This document shows positions 16,732-25,541 of a stretch of 64,000 bases of DNA, piece after piece (the first letter of the stretch is position 1; each line of letters begins with the position of its first letter). Origin of the DNA: a virus. The position numbers and the translations under genes were made by a program. The DNA lies in the IMG/VR virus record IMGVR_UViG_3300048838_001252, positions 18,446 to 82,445 of that record; one strand, given 5' to 3'. Below the pieces are notes generated by a model that made no database searches, had not been told where the DNA came from, and saw only the letters and a list, made by a program, of their open reading frames with translations.

Positions 16732-17850
16732 TTAAATCGCAATTATTGGGAACATAGGTGGTTGATAGCCACGTTCTTTATTAACGTTTTCTGCAATTTC
16801 TGCACGAATCTTAGTCATGTTTTCCTGACTCAATTTATCTAATTGGTCAAGAATTAATTTTTCCATGTCCTCTTTTAATTTTGTGCCTTCATCCAATAGG
16901 TGACGATAGTCCATAGTTAATTGCTTGTCTGCAACACCGAGTTCACCACTATAAAAACCTCTAATTCCACCAATTACTATTTTTACTTTGGCTATAAGTA
17001 AATTTCTTATTTGCTGACGAGCAACATCATTCATGTTGTCCCATCTCAATACTTTTGTTGGGGAATCTGAAGGTAATTTAATAATATCACTATTTTCTTC
17101 CAAACACTTATCTCTACCAACATCATTTGTGTCGTAATACCAATACCAAACTTTTCTTCCGGCATAATGTTTACCCCACGAACTACTTATTTCATATCGG
17201 TCTCCGGGAACTGGATATAGATGTAATATTTTTTCACCACTTGCCAAACCCGTAATACGATATGTAAGCACAGATTGTAAAACTCTTTGTTTCATTCTTC
17301 TATCCTGTGCAGATAAAAGTGTTGAGAATGTTGGCTGCACATACATTGCTGGACGACCCATATACGACCAACCAACCATACCGGGAGTCCACGCATTTAA
17401 TGCAAAGGGGTCAACTAAGCCACTATCTATCTGTGGTGGTGTTTCCCATAATACTTCATTTACTTCTCTCCCTGCGGGGATTATATAGTGCTGTGTGTGT
17501 GCAGATGTAACAATATAGTCACGTTTTAATTCCCAACCAGTTGCTGCGGGTGCATTTGTACCCAAACCAACCTGTCTTGAATAAGCATATGTGAAACTTT
17601 CCATATATGCATTTGATTTAGTTGTAAATGCTGCGAGAAAATCACTATTTTCTTTACTTAAACCCTCTAAACTAATCCATTGCTGTTGTATTAACCATTG
17701 ATTAACAAGCGATGAATAGTCTTCCACCACCATCTCCAAATAAGAATCCATCATTTCATCTTTAATTTCAAATGGTCTCAACGGATGTCCTAATTCATGT
17801 TTAACATGAAGAAATAGTTTGTTTTTATCTGCTACTGTTATTAGTGCCAT
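16732..17850 (-). CDS. 13: neck protein (T4 gp13-like)
   Basis: Head completion protein that binds the portal and receives the tail. N-terminal half has LGHPLRPFEIKDEMMDSYLE, a short helix at the place where neck proteins carry their ELTDEQ-type helix, followed by a long aromatic-rich region, and a C-terminal helical part (RNLLIAKVKIVIGGIRGFY). Order gp13 then gp14 is as in T4. A late motif lies 20 bases upstream of the start. Confidence 0.75.
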   Translation of the reverse strand: MALITVADKNKLFLHVKHELGHPLRPFEIKDEMMDSYLEMVVEDYSSLVNQWLIQQQWISLEGLSKENSDFLAAFTTKSNAYMESFTYAYSRQVGLGTNAPAATGWELKRDYIVTSAHTQHYIIPAGREVNEVLWETPPQIDSGLVDPFALNAWTPGMVGWSYMGRPAMYVQPTFSTLLSAQDRRMKQRVLQSVLTYRITGLASGEKILHLYPVPGDRYEISSSWGKHYAGRKVWYWYYDTNDVGRDKCLEENSDIIKLPSDSPTKVLRWDNMNDVARQQIRNLLIAKVKIVIGGIRGFYSGELGVADKQLTMDYRHLLDEGTKLKEDMEKLILDQLDKLSQENMTKIRAEIAENVNKERGYQPPMFPIIAI

Positions 17851-17869
17851 GATATTGCTTTATTTTAAT

Positions 17870-17877
17870 ATAAATAC
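17870..17877 (-). promoter_or_regulatory. late promoter motif (GTATTTAT)
   Basis: Minus strand reads TTAGTATTTATATTAAAATA before the gp13-like gene. Confidence 0.6.
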
Positions 17878-17897
17878 TAAAAAGTTTTTTTAAATAA

Positions 17898-17930
17898 TTG
17901 CTATGATTTAGAATTTTTTTGATATATTTG
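17898..17930 (+). promoter_or_regulatory. Bacteroidota housekeeping-type promoter of the helicase operon
   Basis: TTG at 17898-17900 and TATATTTG at 17923-17930, before the plus-strand genes starting at 17951. Confidence 0.55.
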
Positions 17931-17950
17931 TGGTTATCAATATTTAAGAT

Positions 17951-18400
17951 ATGCATAAAATAGAGTATGATTTAGATTTAAATGATGAAGGTAGACCCTG
18001 TATTCAATTATCAGATAATTACGAAGATAAACCGGAAGACAAGTTTTTTGCAATTGAAATATCCAGATACATTATACATGATGTTTTGTCTCGAAGAAGC
18101 GCAGAATTTGACCAAGAAACAAGTGAAAAACTAAATGAATGTCTGAATATGCTTGGACAAATTGGTGATGAAATTGCAGCTTTATTGTGGGAAAACATGA
18201 AGATGTTAGGAGATGTAGACCTTATGATTAATAAAAATTATAATATCATGGTAACATCACTCGAAAACAGAGATAATCTGGGTAAATATGTTTCCTCAAA
18301 CGGAAAAATATATGAAAAAGTAGACGGATTCAAAGTACTTGTTACTGAAGAAATGAAAATATATGAATTTAAAGACGAAAACTGGAACGAAATAATATGA
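17951..18400 (+). CDS. hypothetical protein preceding helicase
   Basis: 149 residues, no family recognised. Acidic N terminus, a long helical middle (TSEKLNECLNMLGQIGDEIA) and a C-terminal beta segment (GKYVSSNGKIYEKVDGFKVL). Its stop overlaps the helicase start by 4 bases (ATGA), so the two are coupled and may act together. Confidence 0.6.
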   Translation: MHKIEYDLDLNDEGRPCIQLSDNYEDKPEDKFFAIEISRYIIHDVLSRRSAEFDQETSEKLNECLNMLGQIGDEIAALLWENMKMLGDVDLMINKNYNIMVTSLENRDNLGKYVSSNGKIYEKVDGFKVLVTEEMKIYEFKDENWNEII

Positions 18401-19884
18401 ATTTTAAACCAACCCCAGAACAAGAAAGAATATTCTTATTCACAAAGAAAAGACCGGAAAATATTTTAATCAAGGCATATGCTGGTGCAGGAAAAACTTC
18501 AACAATCGTTGAAGCCGTAAAATTATTGCCTAAAGACAAATCAATTATGTTTTTGGCATTTAATAAACACATTCAGGAAGAATTAAAAACAAGACTCCCG
18601 GAACACGTTCGTTGTTATACCACTTATGGTCTTGGTACTGCAGCAATCAAAAGAAAATATGGCGATAAAATCAGGTTTGATGAATTCAAGGTTGATAAAA
18701 TCATACAAAAAAAAGCCAAATCTTGGGGATTAGATGATGAGTTTAAAAATGATGAAGCAATTACAAATTATCTTACAAGTATAAAGAAGTTAGTTGATTT
18801 GTGTCGTTTGACATTAACTTTAAAGCCGGAATACATTCCATATATCACCGAAAGATACGATATAAGTATCAACAAACCCAAGGACATAAAGAGAGTACTT
18901 AAAGTATTGGATGAGGTCACAACAGATAGAACCAGTTTTGATTATACTGATATGATTTATCTTCCTGCTGTTGATAATGGTATCTGGATGTTTCCACAGG
19001 ATTATGTTTTTGTTGATGAGGTTCAAGACCTAAACCGTTGTCAAATCAGAATAATTGAAAAGGTACTTAAAAAAGATAAATTATCTGGTAAACTAACTGG
19101 TCGATTAATATGTGTTGGCGATTTCTTTCAGGGAATCTATGGTTTCAATGCTGCCGATGAAAAATCGTTTGAATGGTTTGAGAAGTTTCAAAACACTAAA
19201 GTTCTTCCATTATCAGTATCGTTCAGATGCTCACAGGCAGTAATAAGAAAAGCACAGGAAATTGTGCCGGATATCAAAGCACTTCCAGATGCACCAGAGG
19301 GTTGTGTTAGGGATGGTGATGTTTTAAAGGAGGCACAAAGCGGTGATTTCATTCTATGTAGAACAACAATGCCATTGGTTAAACTATTTTTCGAATTTTT
19401 GGTGCAACATAAAAAGGCAATAATAAAAGGTAGCGATATTGGAATACACTTAATTGAATTAATTGGTAAAATTAACAACATACCAAAACTAAACCAGTTC
19501 TGGGAACAAGAGTTGTCGAATTTTAGAACCGAATTAAAGAAAAGTGGTGTTTTAAACCCAAACGAACATACAGCTTATGTTGCATTAGAAGATAAGGTGA
19601 CTACACTATTGTTTTTGGCTAAACTTGCTGATAGCATTGAGGACTTAAAAAATAAAATAAGAAGCATTTTCACTGATGAAATTCAGGGAATTGTATTAAG
19701 TACCGTTCATAAAATCAAAGGTTTGGAAGCAAACCGAGTATTTATTATCAGACCGGATTTATTGCCAATGAAGGCACAAAAATCTTGGCAACACATACAG
19801 GAGAAAAACCTTGAATATGTTGCATACACAAGGGCAAAACTGGAATTAATTTTTGATAGAACATGGACAGACGAAGAAGAATGA
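18397..19884 (+). CDS. UvrD/Rep-like SF1 DNA helicase
   Basis: ATP-driven DNA unwinding, probably in replication or recombination like T4 Dda. Motifs in order: Q-motif TPEQERIF, Walker A AGAGKTST (29-36), Ia FLAFNKHIQEEL, motif II VDEVQD, motif III GDFFQGIYGF, motif IV SFRCS, motif V STVHKIKGLEANRVF and motif VI YVAYTRAK. Length 495, a compact enzyme. First in a cluster with small downstream genes. Confidence 0.93.
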   Translation: MNFKPTPEQERIFLFTKKRPENILIKAYAGAGKTSTIVEAVKLLPKDKSIMFLAFNKHIQEELKTRLPEHVRCYTTYGLGTAAIKRKYGDKIRFDEFKVDKIIQKKAKSWGLDDEFKNDEAITNYLTSIKKLVDLCRLTLTLKPEYIPYITERYDISINKPKDIKRVLKVLDEVTTDRTSFDYTDMIYLPAVDNGIWMFPQDYVFVDEVQDLNRCQIRIIEKVLKKDKLSGKLTGRLICVGDFFQGIYGFNAADEKSFEWFEKFQNTKVLPLSVSFRCSQAVIRKAQEIVPDIKALPDAPEGCVRDGDVLKEAQSGDFILCRTTMPLVKLFFEFLVQHKKAIIKGSDIGIHLIELIGKINNIPKLNQFWEQELSNFRTELKKSGVLNPNEHTAYVALEDKVTTLLFLAKLADSIEDLKNKIRSIFTDEIQGIVLSTVHKIKGLEANRVFIIRPDLLPMKAQKSWQHIQEKNLEYVAYTRAKLELIFDRTWTDEEE

Positions 19885-20021
19885 ATTCAAACCCATACGA
19901 TTTGGGACAATTGGGAATGGGATTTAATCAACCATGTCCTAAATGTGGACTTGAAATTGATAGAAGGGCAAGTCCTTATGAACCCATAGGTTTTAAAAAA
20001 TATTGTAAATGTAAACGCTGA
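19881..20021 (+). CDS. 46-residue zinc-ribbon protein
   Basis: ATG at 19881 overlaps the helicase stop (ATGA). The product contains CPKC and, 24 residues later, CKC, a likely zinc ribbon. Translational coupling to the helicase and clean end at 20021 support a real gene. Confidence 0.6.
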   Translation: MNSNPYDLGQLGMGFNQPCPKCGLEIDRRASPYEPIGFKKYCKCKR

Positions 20022-20025
20022 TATT

Positions 20026-20304
20026 ATGGAATGGATAGTTAAAATAGAAGAACAACCAAATCAAAGAATTATGGTTAGGTTCAATCCCAAAAATGAAGAA
20101 ATTTATTTTTATGGACAATATAAACCTAAAAATAAAGAATGGGTGGATTTTAGCGAAGAAACAAGTTCAATGGAAATTGATTTGGAGACAATTCAAACTC
20201 TTTTATTAAAAACCTATGAGAAATTGAAGGAAAGACTTAAAGCATATGAAAATCTTTCAGAGGGTTTTGATGTAATTAAAGTAATTGAAATCAGTGAAGA
20301 TTAA
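20026..20304 (+). CDS. hypothetical early protein
   Basis: 92 residues starting MEWIVKIEEQPNQRIMVRFNP. A short beta hairpin (IYFYGQYKPKNKEWVDF) is followed by a long helix (IQTLLLKTYEKLKERLKAYE). No family recognised. Follows the zinc-ribbon gene by four bases. Confidence 0.6.
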   Translation: MEWIVKIEEQPNQRIMVRFNPKNEEIYFYGQYKPKNKEWVDFSEETSSMEIDLETIQTLLLKTYEKLKERLKAYENLSEGFDVIKVIEISED

Positions 20305-20624
20305 TCACCTTTTACCGAAGCAAGATTAGAGTTGTCTTTAACTATTGGTTGTTTTTCTGAAGAACCTATATTAATTTTTAATTCAGTAATTTCCTTTGTG
20401 AAAGTTTTATTTAGTTCTTTCTGTTCTTGATACATTTTTTCATAGTTTTTTTCCATGTTTTCCATTCTCGGCATAATAACAAGCATATAAAAACCAAAAA
20501 AGATTCCAATCATACTGCCGATTAATGCAAAAAAACTTTTAATTGTAAATATAATTTGTGTGTTGCCACCAATTGATGTTGCTGTGACGTTTCTCGCAGT
20601 TACTGTGCTTGTTGCCTTAACCAT
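20301..20624 (-). CDS. single-pass membrane protein with coiled coil
   Basis: 107 residues from the ATG at 20624 (MVKATST); the slightly longer frame uses TTG. A transmembrane segment (FFALIGSMIGIFFGFYMLVI, about 34-53) is followed by a charged coiled coil with IxE-type sites. Late motif 18 bases upstream. A similar plan (one membrane segment, coiled coil) recurs in the gene at 24967. Could be a virion membrane-interacting or lysis-related protein. Confidence 0.6.
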   Translation of the reverse strand: MVKATSTVTARNVTATSIGGNTQIIFTIKSFFALIGSMIGIFFGFYMLVIMPRMENMEKNYEKMYQEQKELNKTFTKEITELKINIGSSEKQPIVKDNSNLASVKGD

Positions 20625-20641
20625 ATAAACCAAATTTTAGA

Positions 20642-20649
20642 ATAAATAC
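20642..20649 (-). promoter_or_regulatory. late promoter motif (GTATTTAT)
   Basis: Minus strand reads ATAGTATTTATTCTAAAA before the membrane protein gene. Confidence 0.6.
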
Positions 20650-20658
20650 TATATAATA

Positions 20659-20690
20659 AAAAAAGGTGGTCAAATTGACCACCTTTTTTA
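20659..20690 (-). terminator. terminator of the capsid operon
   Basis: GGTGGTCAA (20665-20673) pairs with TTGACCACC (20675-20683) and is followed on the minus strand by a T run. It lies 20 bases after the gp23 stop. Confidence 0.85.
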
Positions 20691-20705
20691 TTCTATATCC
20701 AGTGA

Positions 20706-22361
20706 TTACTGTAAGTCACCAATTCCGAAAGTCTGAAGACCATCGCAGAAAATTCTACCGTAGTAACGGTTAAGAACCATTTTCTTTGCATAACGAGTCA
20801 TGATACCACGAATCGGAGTGAAATCGAATGGGTTGTACATAACCGGAGTCAACTGCATCGGTACGTAAGGAGCGTAAATGTAACCAGTCTCAAGGATTGA
20901 TGTACCTTTATGTCCAATAAGTACGGTGTTAGCAGGTGCGTATGGGTCACGATAAACGATGTAACGTCCACTAAGAGTACCAATTTTTTCAATACCCATG
21001 TTATACTTATCCTGTTCAGGACTTGCATTACTTACGTGGAAGTACTCAAGGTCATCGAATACTGCACTAACTTCAGGAGATACAACTACCCATGATGCAC
21101 CACCACGAAGAGTTGCTTTGTGAATCTGTGCTGAAATCTGGTTGATTTTTGTAACCAATGTCTGATTCCAGTCTTTCTGTGTACCGTAGTATGCAGTAGA
21201 TTGTCTACGAAGACCATTATAGTCCCAACGAGCAGTCCATGCAGCACCTCTACGAAGGTCACGAAGAATTTCACGGTCGATTTCAGCAGCCATTTGTTCT
21301 GAAAGAAGAGCAGTTAACTCAGCTTCAGCGTCAATGTTGTGGAATGCACTAACGTCCTGTGCAAGTTCTGGTGTCCACATAGCACGCATTTTACGTGTTT
21401 CAACAGATACTGTTACTTGGTCAAGTACGAAAGTTACTTCAGCCATTCTTGAATCTTCTTCAAGGTCAGAGTATACTCTGTAAGTTACAGAGAAAGTAGG
21501 TGTGCTTGCAGCACTCATTGCTTGATAACCATCAGTTCCAGCGTACTGTAAGTCAGCGATAAGAACGATTTGACCATCTGAGTTAACAATTGGCTGTCCG
21601 TATTTCTGAACTTTTACGTTGAAAGGAATAGCATCACCAGCAGCGATACCTTCAAAACCAGCAGGTGCAGTTAATGCAACATCTGCAAATACTTTCAATC
21701 CAGCAAGGAAAGTTTCAGTATCCATAGGAACACCAGCAGGACCGATTAATTTACCCTGTGAATCGGTAGCGAAACCACCAACTGTTAAGGTAACGAATTT
21801 ATCAGTACCAAGTACAAATGTAGCTGCTGTAGTAGCACCTGTGATTACGTCAATCTGACCCCTTGAACGGTCGAACAATGAAGTACCTTCTTCACCATAT
21901 TCAGTTGCATAGAATGCATCGTATAATGAACGTTCTTCAAATCCGGTTCTGTTAGTGTTAGTTGCTGCGTTCTGGTATGCACCATTTGGTGATGTATGAA
22001 TTCCAGTTTCAGCATCAGTTACTCTAACGCTTGCTTTAGGGTTGATGTAGTATAATTTACCAATAGGTAAATTGAGAGCCTGTACAGAAACGATGTCGTT
22101 TGCTAAAAGTTTAGCAAATACCCTACGAATAACAGGGAATGCAACAGTTTCAAACTGACCTGACGCTGCAGAATCAGTAGATTCGTTAATCATGTGTGAA
22201 AGCTGGTTTTCGAATAACTGCGCACAGTTTTCTTTAACATTACCTTCAAGTCCTTCAAGAAGACCAATCTTTTCCCACCTGTTGGTGGTTATTTCTCTTT
22301 GCTCACGAAGTTGTTTTAATCCAATATTACCAACTTCTGCGCTTTCCATTAAAAATCCCAT
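20706..22361 (-). CDS. 23: major capsid protein precursor (T4 gp23-like)
   Basis: Main shell subunit. The N-terminal propeptide contains NRWEKIGLLEGLEGNVKENC and LFENQLSHMINE; MINE at 57-60 fits the T4 protease rule (L/I)-x-E, giving a predicted cut after Glu60 (T4 gp23 is cut after Glu65). The mature part begins STDSAASGQFETVAFPVIRR, as expected for HK97-fold T4-type capsids, and ends with RGIMTRYAKKMVLNRYYGRI. Length 551 versus 521. Cotranscribed with the scaffold gene 21 bases upstream, followed by a strong terminator. Confidence 0.93.
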   Translation of the reverse strand: MGFLMESAEVGNIGLKQLREQREITTNRWEKIGLLEGLEGNVKENCAQLFENQLSHMINESTDSAASGQFETVAFPVIRRVFAKLLANDIVSVQALNLPIGKLYYINPKASVRVTDAETGIHTSPNGAYQNAATNTNRTGFEERSLYDAFYATEYGEEGTSLFDRSRGQIDVITGATTAATFVLGTDKFVTLTVGGFATDSQGKLIGPAGVPMDTETFLAGLKVFADVALTAPAGFEGIAAGDAIPFNVKVQKYGQPIVNSDGQIVLIADLQYAGTDGYQAMSAASTPTFSVTYRVYSDLEEDSRMAEVTFVLDQVTVSVETRKMRAMWTPELAQDVSAFHNIDAEAELTALLSEQMAAEIDREILRDLRRGAAWTARWDYNGLRRQSTAYYGTQKDWNQTLVTKINQISAQIHKATLRGGASWVVVSPEVSAVFDDLEYFHVSNASPEQDKYNMGIEKIGTLSGRYIVYRDPYAPANTVLIGHKGTSILETGYIYAPYVPMQLTPVMYNPFDFTPIRGIMTRYAKKMVLNRYYGRIFCDGLQTFGIGDLQ

Positions 22362-22382
22362 TGTATGAATGTTTTAAATTTT

Positions 22383-23939
22383 TTAAAGATTATTTTTTTT
22401 GCCTCTATGTTCTACGTATTCAATAAGTTTTTTCATTTTCTGAATATGTTTATCGTTTTCGTAGGCTGTTTTTTCCACTACTTCGTCAAGTTTTTGTTTT
22501 GAAGACGGTTGAATTGAGGCGTTCACCTTTTCTTCAATACTTTCAGTTAAAGTTTTTTTGCTTTCTTTCATTTCTGTAAGAACTGCTTTATACTTCTTCT
22601 GTGATTCAGTAATGCTATCAACTTTTTTAAATTCGTTGATAATTTTAATTTTATCTTCCTGAGTCAATGCCAATTCTTCATTTACCAAAAGGTTATTTAC
22701 ATGTGCCAAATTGGTATTAAAAACTGCCATCTCCTTCAATTGATTACGATACTTGTCAAGTGCGGTCTTATAGCTTTCAACTAAAGTTCCAACGGATTCC
22801 TTGTACTTCTTTGTTTCGTTCATTTTCTTGGTCAACTTCTTGTTTTCCTCAAGTAAACTTTCAAACTTTTTCTCAGTACTTTCGTTTTGTGGATTGTTTA
22901 CACTACCATAACGTTTGTGACGCTGTGGTGCGAAATCTTTTCCCGGTAAATGGTCACCAGCTACATGTTTGCTTGTACTGTGAGCCATACCAGATGCTTC
23001 ATCAACAGATTGCTCTGCAGGTGCACCCAATACTGCTTCAATATCAGCATCAGTAATTGGTTCTTCATCAATCATCTGAGTGGTAGGACCACCATTTTCA
23101 CGACCGGGGATACTTTGTTTTCCACCTTGGTTCTTCTGTTCTTCTACAGGTAATTCTTCGTCAATCATTTGAGTGGTCGGACCACCATTTTCACGACCCG
23201 GAATACTCTGTTTTCCACCTTGATTTTTCTGCTCTTCAACGCCAAACCCTTTAATCATTTCATCGAGTTTGTTTCTCATGTTAACAAGTTCTGAATATGG
23301 GTCACTATCTTTAGCTTCTTCCATAGCATTCATCCCGTTAAGGTTTTCCATGCTTGCAATTTCGCTTTCAATTTCTTCCATTGTTAGAACTTCGTCTTCA
23401 TCATCAGCATTTTCCAAAGCAGAACCGACACTATCAACATCGAGTTCTGTTACATCAAATTCTTCAGAAATGTTTGAAATCGGTTTTCCTGAACTTGGAT
23501 TTACTTTATCGGTGAAGATGTTACCTTTCTCGGTTTCACCTTTTCCCTGATTTGGCGTATCGCTTTCGATATCAGCCATAAATTCTTTCTCACGTTCTTC
23601 TTTAACGGTTTCAAGTCCTTTTGCTTTTTCATCAAAGGGTTTTCCTTCTCCAGCATTTTCTTTTACAACCTTTTTGGTCTCTTTAGTTTGATTCTTCATA
23701 ACAGATTCTTTATTTGTTTCAACATCATCTGATTCCTCAGATTCTTTCTTTACATCCAATTTTTTATAGGATTCTTTTTTTGATTTATTTTTATTTATTT
23801 CTTCCTTTAATAAGCTACTAAACTTTTCAGGAAATTCTTCGGCTAATTTCTTTTTAGCATTAGTTTCCGCAGCCTCCTTGATTGCATTGTAATCAGTTAA
23901 GGCTTCTTTAATAATCGATGATTTTTTATCGTCTTTCAT
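22383..23939 (-). CDS. 22: prohead core scaffold protein (T4 gp22-like)
   Basis: Internal scaffold that is degraded by the prohead protease. The C-terminal part (AVFNTNLAHVNNLLVNEELA, then LTQEDKIKIINEF) is typical of gp22. The N terminus MKDDKKSSIIKEAL has an IKE site, and further (L/I/V)-x-E sites are scattered through the chain. At 518 residues it is almost twice T4 gp22 (269), because of an acidic linker including a tandem duplication of a unit beginning EEQKNQGGKQSIPGRENGG. Order gp21-gp22-gp23 is that of T4. Confidence 0.85.
   Translation of the reverse strand: MKDDKKSSIIKEALTDYNAIKEAAETNAKKKLAEEFPEKFSSLLKEEINKNKSKKESYKKLDVKKESEESDDVETNKESVMKNQTKETKKVVKENAGEGKPFDEKAKGLETVKEEREKEFMADIESDTPNQGKGETEKGNIFTDKVNPSSGKPISNISEEFDVTELDVDSVGSALENADDEDEVLTMEEIESEIASMENLNGMNAMEEAKDSDPYSELVNMRNKLDEMIKGFGVEEQKNQGGKQSIPGRENGGPTTQMIDEELPVEEQKNQGGKQSIPGRENGGPTTQMIDEEPITDADIEAVLGAPAEQSVDEASGMAHSTSKHVAGDHLPGKDFAPQRHKRYGSVNNPQNESTEKKFESLLEENKKLTKKMNETKKYKESVGTLVESYKTALDKYRNQLKEMAVFNTNLAHVNNLLVNEELALTQEDKIKIINEFKKVDSITESQKKYKAVLTEMKESKKTLTESIEEKVNASIQPSSKQKLDEVVEKTAYENDKHIQKMKKLIEYVEHRGKKNNL
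23060..23240 (-). repeat. tandem in-gene duplication in the scaffold gene
   Basis: Two copies of a unit of about 90 bases, each encoding EEQKNQGGKQSIPGRENGG plus PTTQMIDEE. Synonymous differences between the copies show the duplication is not very recent. Confidence 0.75.
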
Positions 23940-23976
23940 GTTGTTAATAAGTCGTATCTAATACTATAATTTTTAT

Positions 23977-23984
23977 ATAAATAC
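23977..23984 (-). promoter_or_regulatory. late promoter motif (GTATTTAT)
   Basis: Minus strand reads AATGTATTTATATAAAAA, upstream of the scaffold-capsid operon. Confidence 0.55.
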
Positions 23985-24066
23985 ATTCTCATTGCGAAAA
24001 AGTATGTTTTTTTATAAAATTCTTGATGTTTCCGAATTTTATCATTATTTTTGCCACCATTTTTTC

Positions 24067-24768
24067 TTATAATAAGAATCGATTTACGGCTGTTATTATT
24101 TTACTGTCCTCTTCTTTTAAATAAATACCGTTCTTGTTCACATAGTTCTCACCGAATCCAACGCTATTTTGTTTTTCTGGAAATAAATATGCACCGGGAG
24201 TACTTGGCGTAGCTACAAGGTCGAAACCGATTAATTCAAAATCATTCTGAACCATGTTTTCACCATTAACTTCTTTGAGTGTACCAACACCACGACTGGA
24301 AATACCTAACTTAATTTTATTTTGTAGGTACAATACAATCTTATCACCAACTACTGAAACAACACCATATTTTATGTATCCCGGAGAAACAATTAATTTC
24401 AACTGACCATATAAAACATTTTCTTGCTCATTACTTCCCCACCACATCTTTGTAATCATGTGAGAGATATTTTGAAGCGATATGATACTACTATCTGGGT
24501 GGTCGGCTTCTGAAACAGCACTGTTTGTTTTAACCAATTCCTGATAAACGTCAACTTGTGGTATTAAAACGTCTTTGGGGTAGATACGACCGTTTTTGTT
24601 TTTAACGCCCCATTTTTGTAAAATACAGTTAACTAATACAGGTTGTCCGGGTTTTAACTCAAAACTTTCGGTTAAAATATCCTTGTTGATTTCACTATTA
24701 ATATATCCAGCATCATGTTCAATCAGAATTCCGAATCCAACATCACCTGCTTGTAATATCTTGCTCAT
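24067..24768 (-). CDS. 21: prohead maturation protease (T4 gp21-like)
   Basis: Serine protease that cuts scaffold, capsid and internal proteins at (L/I)-x-E. Family elements: KNGRIYPKDVL (about 58-68), EADHP with catalytic His90, and the strand GISSRGVGTL with the nucleophile Ser157 or Ser158, then FELIGFDLVATPSTPGAYLF. Length 233, close to T4 gp21 (212). Upstream motif at 24784 is a CTATTTAT variant. This enzyme is the key to the leader-peptide family described in the findings. Confidence 0.92.
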   Translation of the reverse strand: MSKILQAGDVGFGILIEHDAGYINSEINKDILTESFELKPGQPVLVNCILQKWGVKNKNGRIYPKDVLIPQVDVYQELVKTNSAVSEADHPDSSIISLQNISHMITKMWWGSNEQENVLYGQLKLIVSPGYIKYGVVSVVGDKIVLYLQNKIKLGISSRGVGTLKEVNGENMVQNDFELIGFDLVATPSTPGAYLFPEKQNSVGFGENYVNKNGIYLKEEDSKIITAVNRFLL

Positions 24769-24783
24769 AATAATTTCTTTAAT

Positions 24784-24791
24784 ATAAATAG
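24784..24791 (-). promoter_or_regulatory. late promoter motif, variant CTATTTAT
   Basis: Minus strand reads AAACTATTTATATTAAAG, 15 bases upstream of the protease start. Confidence 0.45.
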
Positions 24792-24797
24792 TTTTGT

Positions 24798-24953
24798 TTA
24801 TCGTTTTTTATTGTCACCGTTTTTTGATGTCGATAAACTCACAATTTTTCCCGCATTATTAATGTTTAATAAAAAAGCACGGGTTTCTAATTTTGCAATA
24901 GCTTCTTCAAGAACTAAATTAATTTCCTTGAGTTTTTTAATTTTTTCCGGCAT
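24798..24953 (-). CDS. 51-residue helical protein
   Basis: A short reading frame from ATG at 24953 to TAA at 24798, starting MPEKIKKLKEINLVLEEAIA. It fills the gap between the protease and the next minus-strand gene exactly, in the same orientation, and is predicted to be one helix plus a short tail. In T4 this position holds gene 67/68 small core proteins, so a prohead core function is possible. Confidence 0.55.
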   Translation of the reverse strand: MPEKIKKLKEINLVLEEAIAKLETRAFLLNINNAGKIVSLSTSKNGDNKKR

Positions 24954-24966
24954 GTCGATAAAAATA

Positions 24967-25446
24967 TTATTCTGTTTTCGTTAACTTTTCTAACTTTCCT
25001 TGAATCTCATCAAGTTTTGTTAAAATTTCGTTGGTTTGAAAACTCTCTATCTTTCCTTGAATATCTCCAAGAAGTTTCATAATTTTTTCGGATTCAACTT
25101 TCCCAATTTTCTCACTTAAATCAAGAAGAACAGATACACCATTTAATACATACAGGGTTTCTTTTTCACTTTCCATCCACTGTCGTGTTCTTTCTTCTTC
25201 ACGTTTAAGCATTTCCAATCTAATTTTCTCCAGTGTTTCATTATGTTCTTTTCTGATATTGTCTACTTTTGCAATTTGTTGGTCTTGCATTAATTTAAAA
25301 TCTGCGCTTTTCTTTCTAAAGACACGTATGTAATATATCCACGAAATCATAGTGACTATGGTGGATAAGATAAACAGGTAAAAGAAAGCGTTATAGTACC
25401 AAATCGGATGGTGAACAACTAATATCGTTTGTAGGATTGAACTCAT
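24967..25446 (-). CDS. membrane-anchored coiled-coil protein
   Basis: 159 residues: a transmembrane segment (FFYLFILSTIVTMISWIYYI, about 21-40), then a long highly charged coiled coil (EEERTRQWMESEKETLYVLN and beyond). Function unknown; similar plan to the gene at 20301. Located directly upstream of the head operon on the same strand. Confidence 0.6.
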   Translation of the reverse strand: MSSILQTILVVHHPIWYYNAFFYLFILSTIVTMISWIYYIRVFRKKSADFKLMQDQQIAKVDNIRKEHNETLEKIRLEMLKREEERTRQWMESEKETLYVLNGVSVLLDLSEKIGKVESEKIMKLLGDIQGKIESFQTNEILTKLDEIQGKLEKLTKTE

Positions 25447-25461
25447 TTTTTCGTTTTAATA

Positions 25462-25469
25462 ATAAATAG
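25462..25469 (-). promoter_or_regulatory. late promoter motif, variant CTATTTAT
   Basis: Minus strand reads AAACTATTTATTATTAAAA before the coiled-coil gene. Confidence 0.45.
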
Positions 25470-25517
25470 TTTAAATAGTTCAAATGTTTTGTCTATTTTT
25501 ATATTTTTTACTGTGAG

Positions 25518-25525
25518 GTATTTAT
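25518..25525 (+). promoter_or_regulatory. late promoter motif (GTATTTAT)
   Basis: Reads GAGGTATTTATATTTAAAA, 16 bases before the ATG at 25542. Confidence 0.65.
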
Positions 25526-25541
25526 ATTTAAAATCAAAAGA

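Noticed and set aside
22740-23160. Plus-strand ORFs over the scaffold gene
   Set aside because: They lie antisense to a clear gp22-like gene with intact reading frame and have no recognisable protein features.
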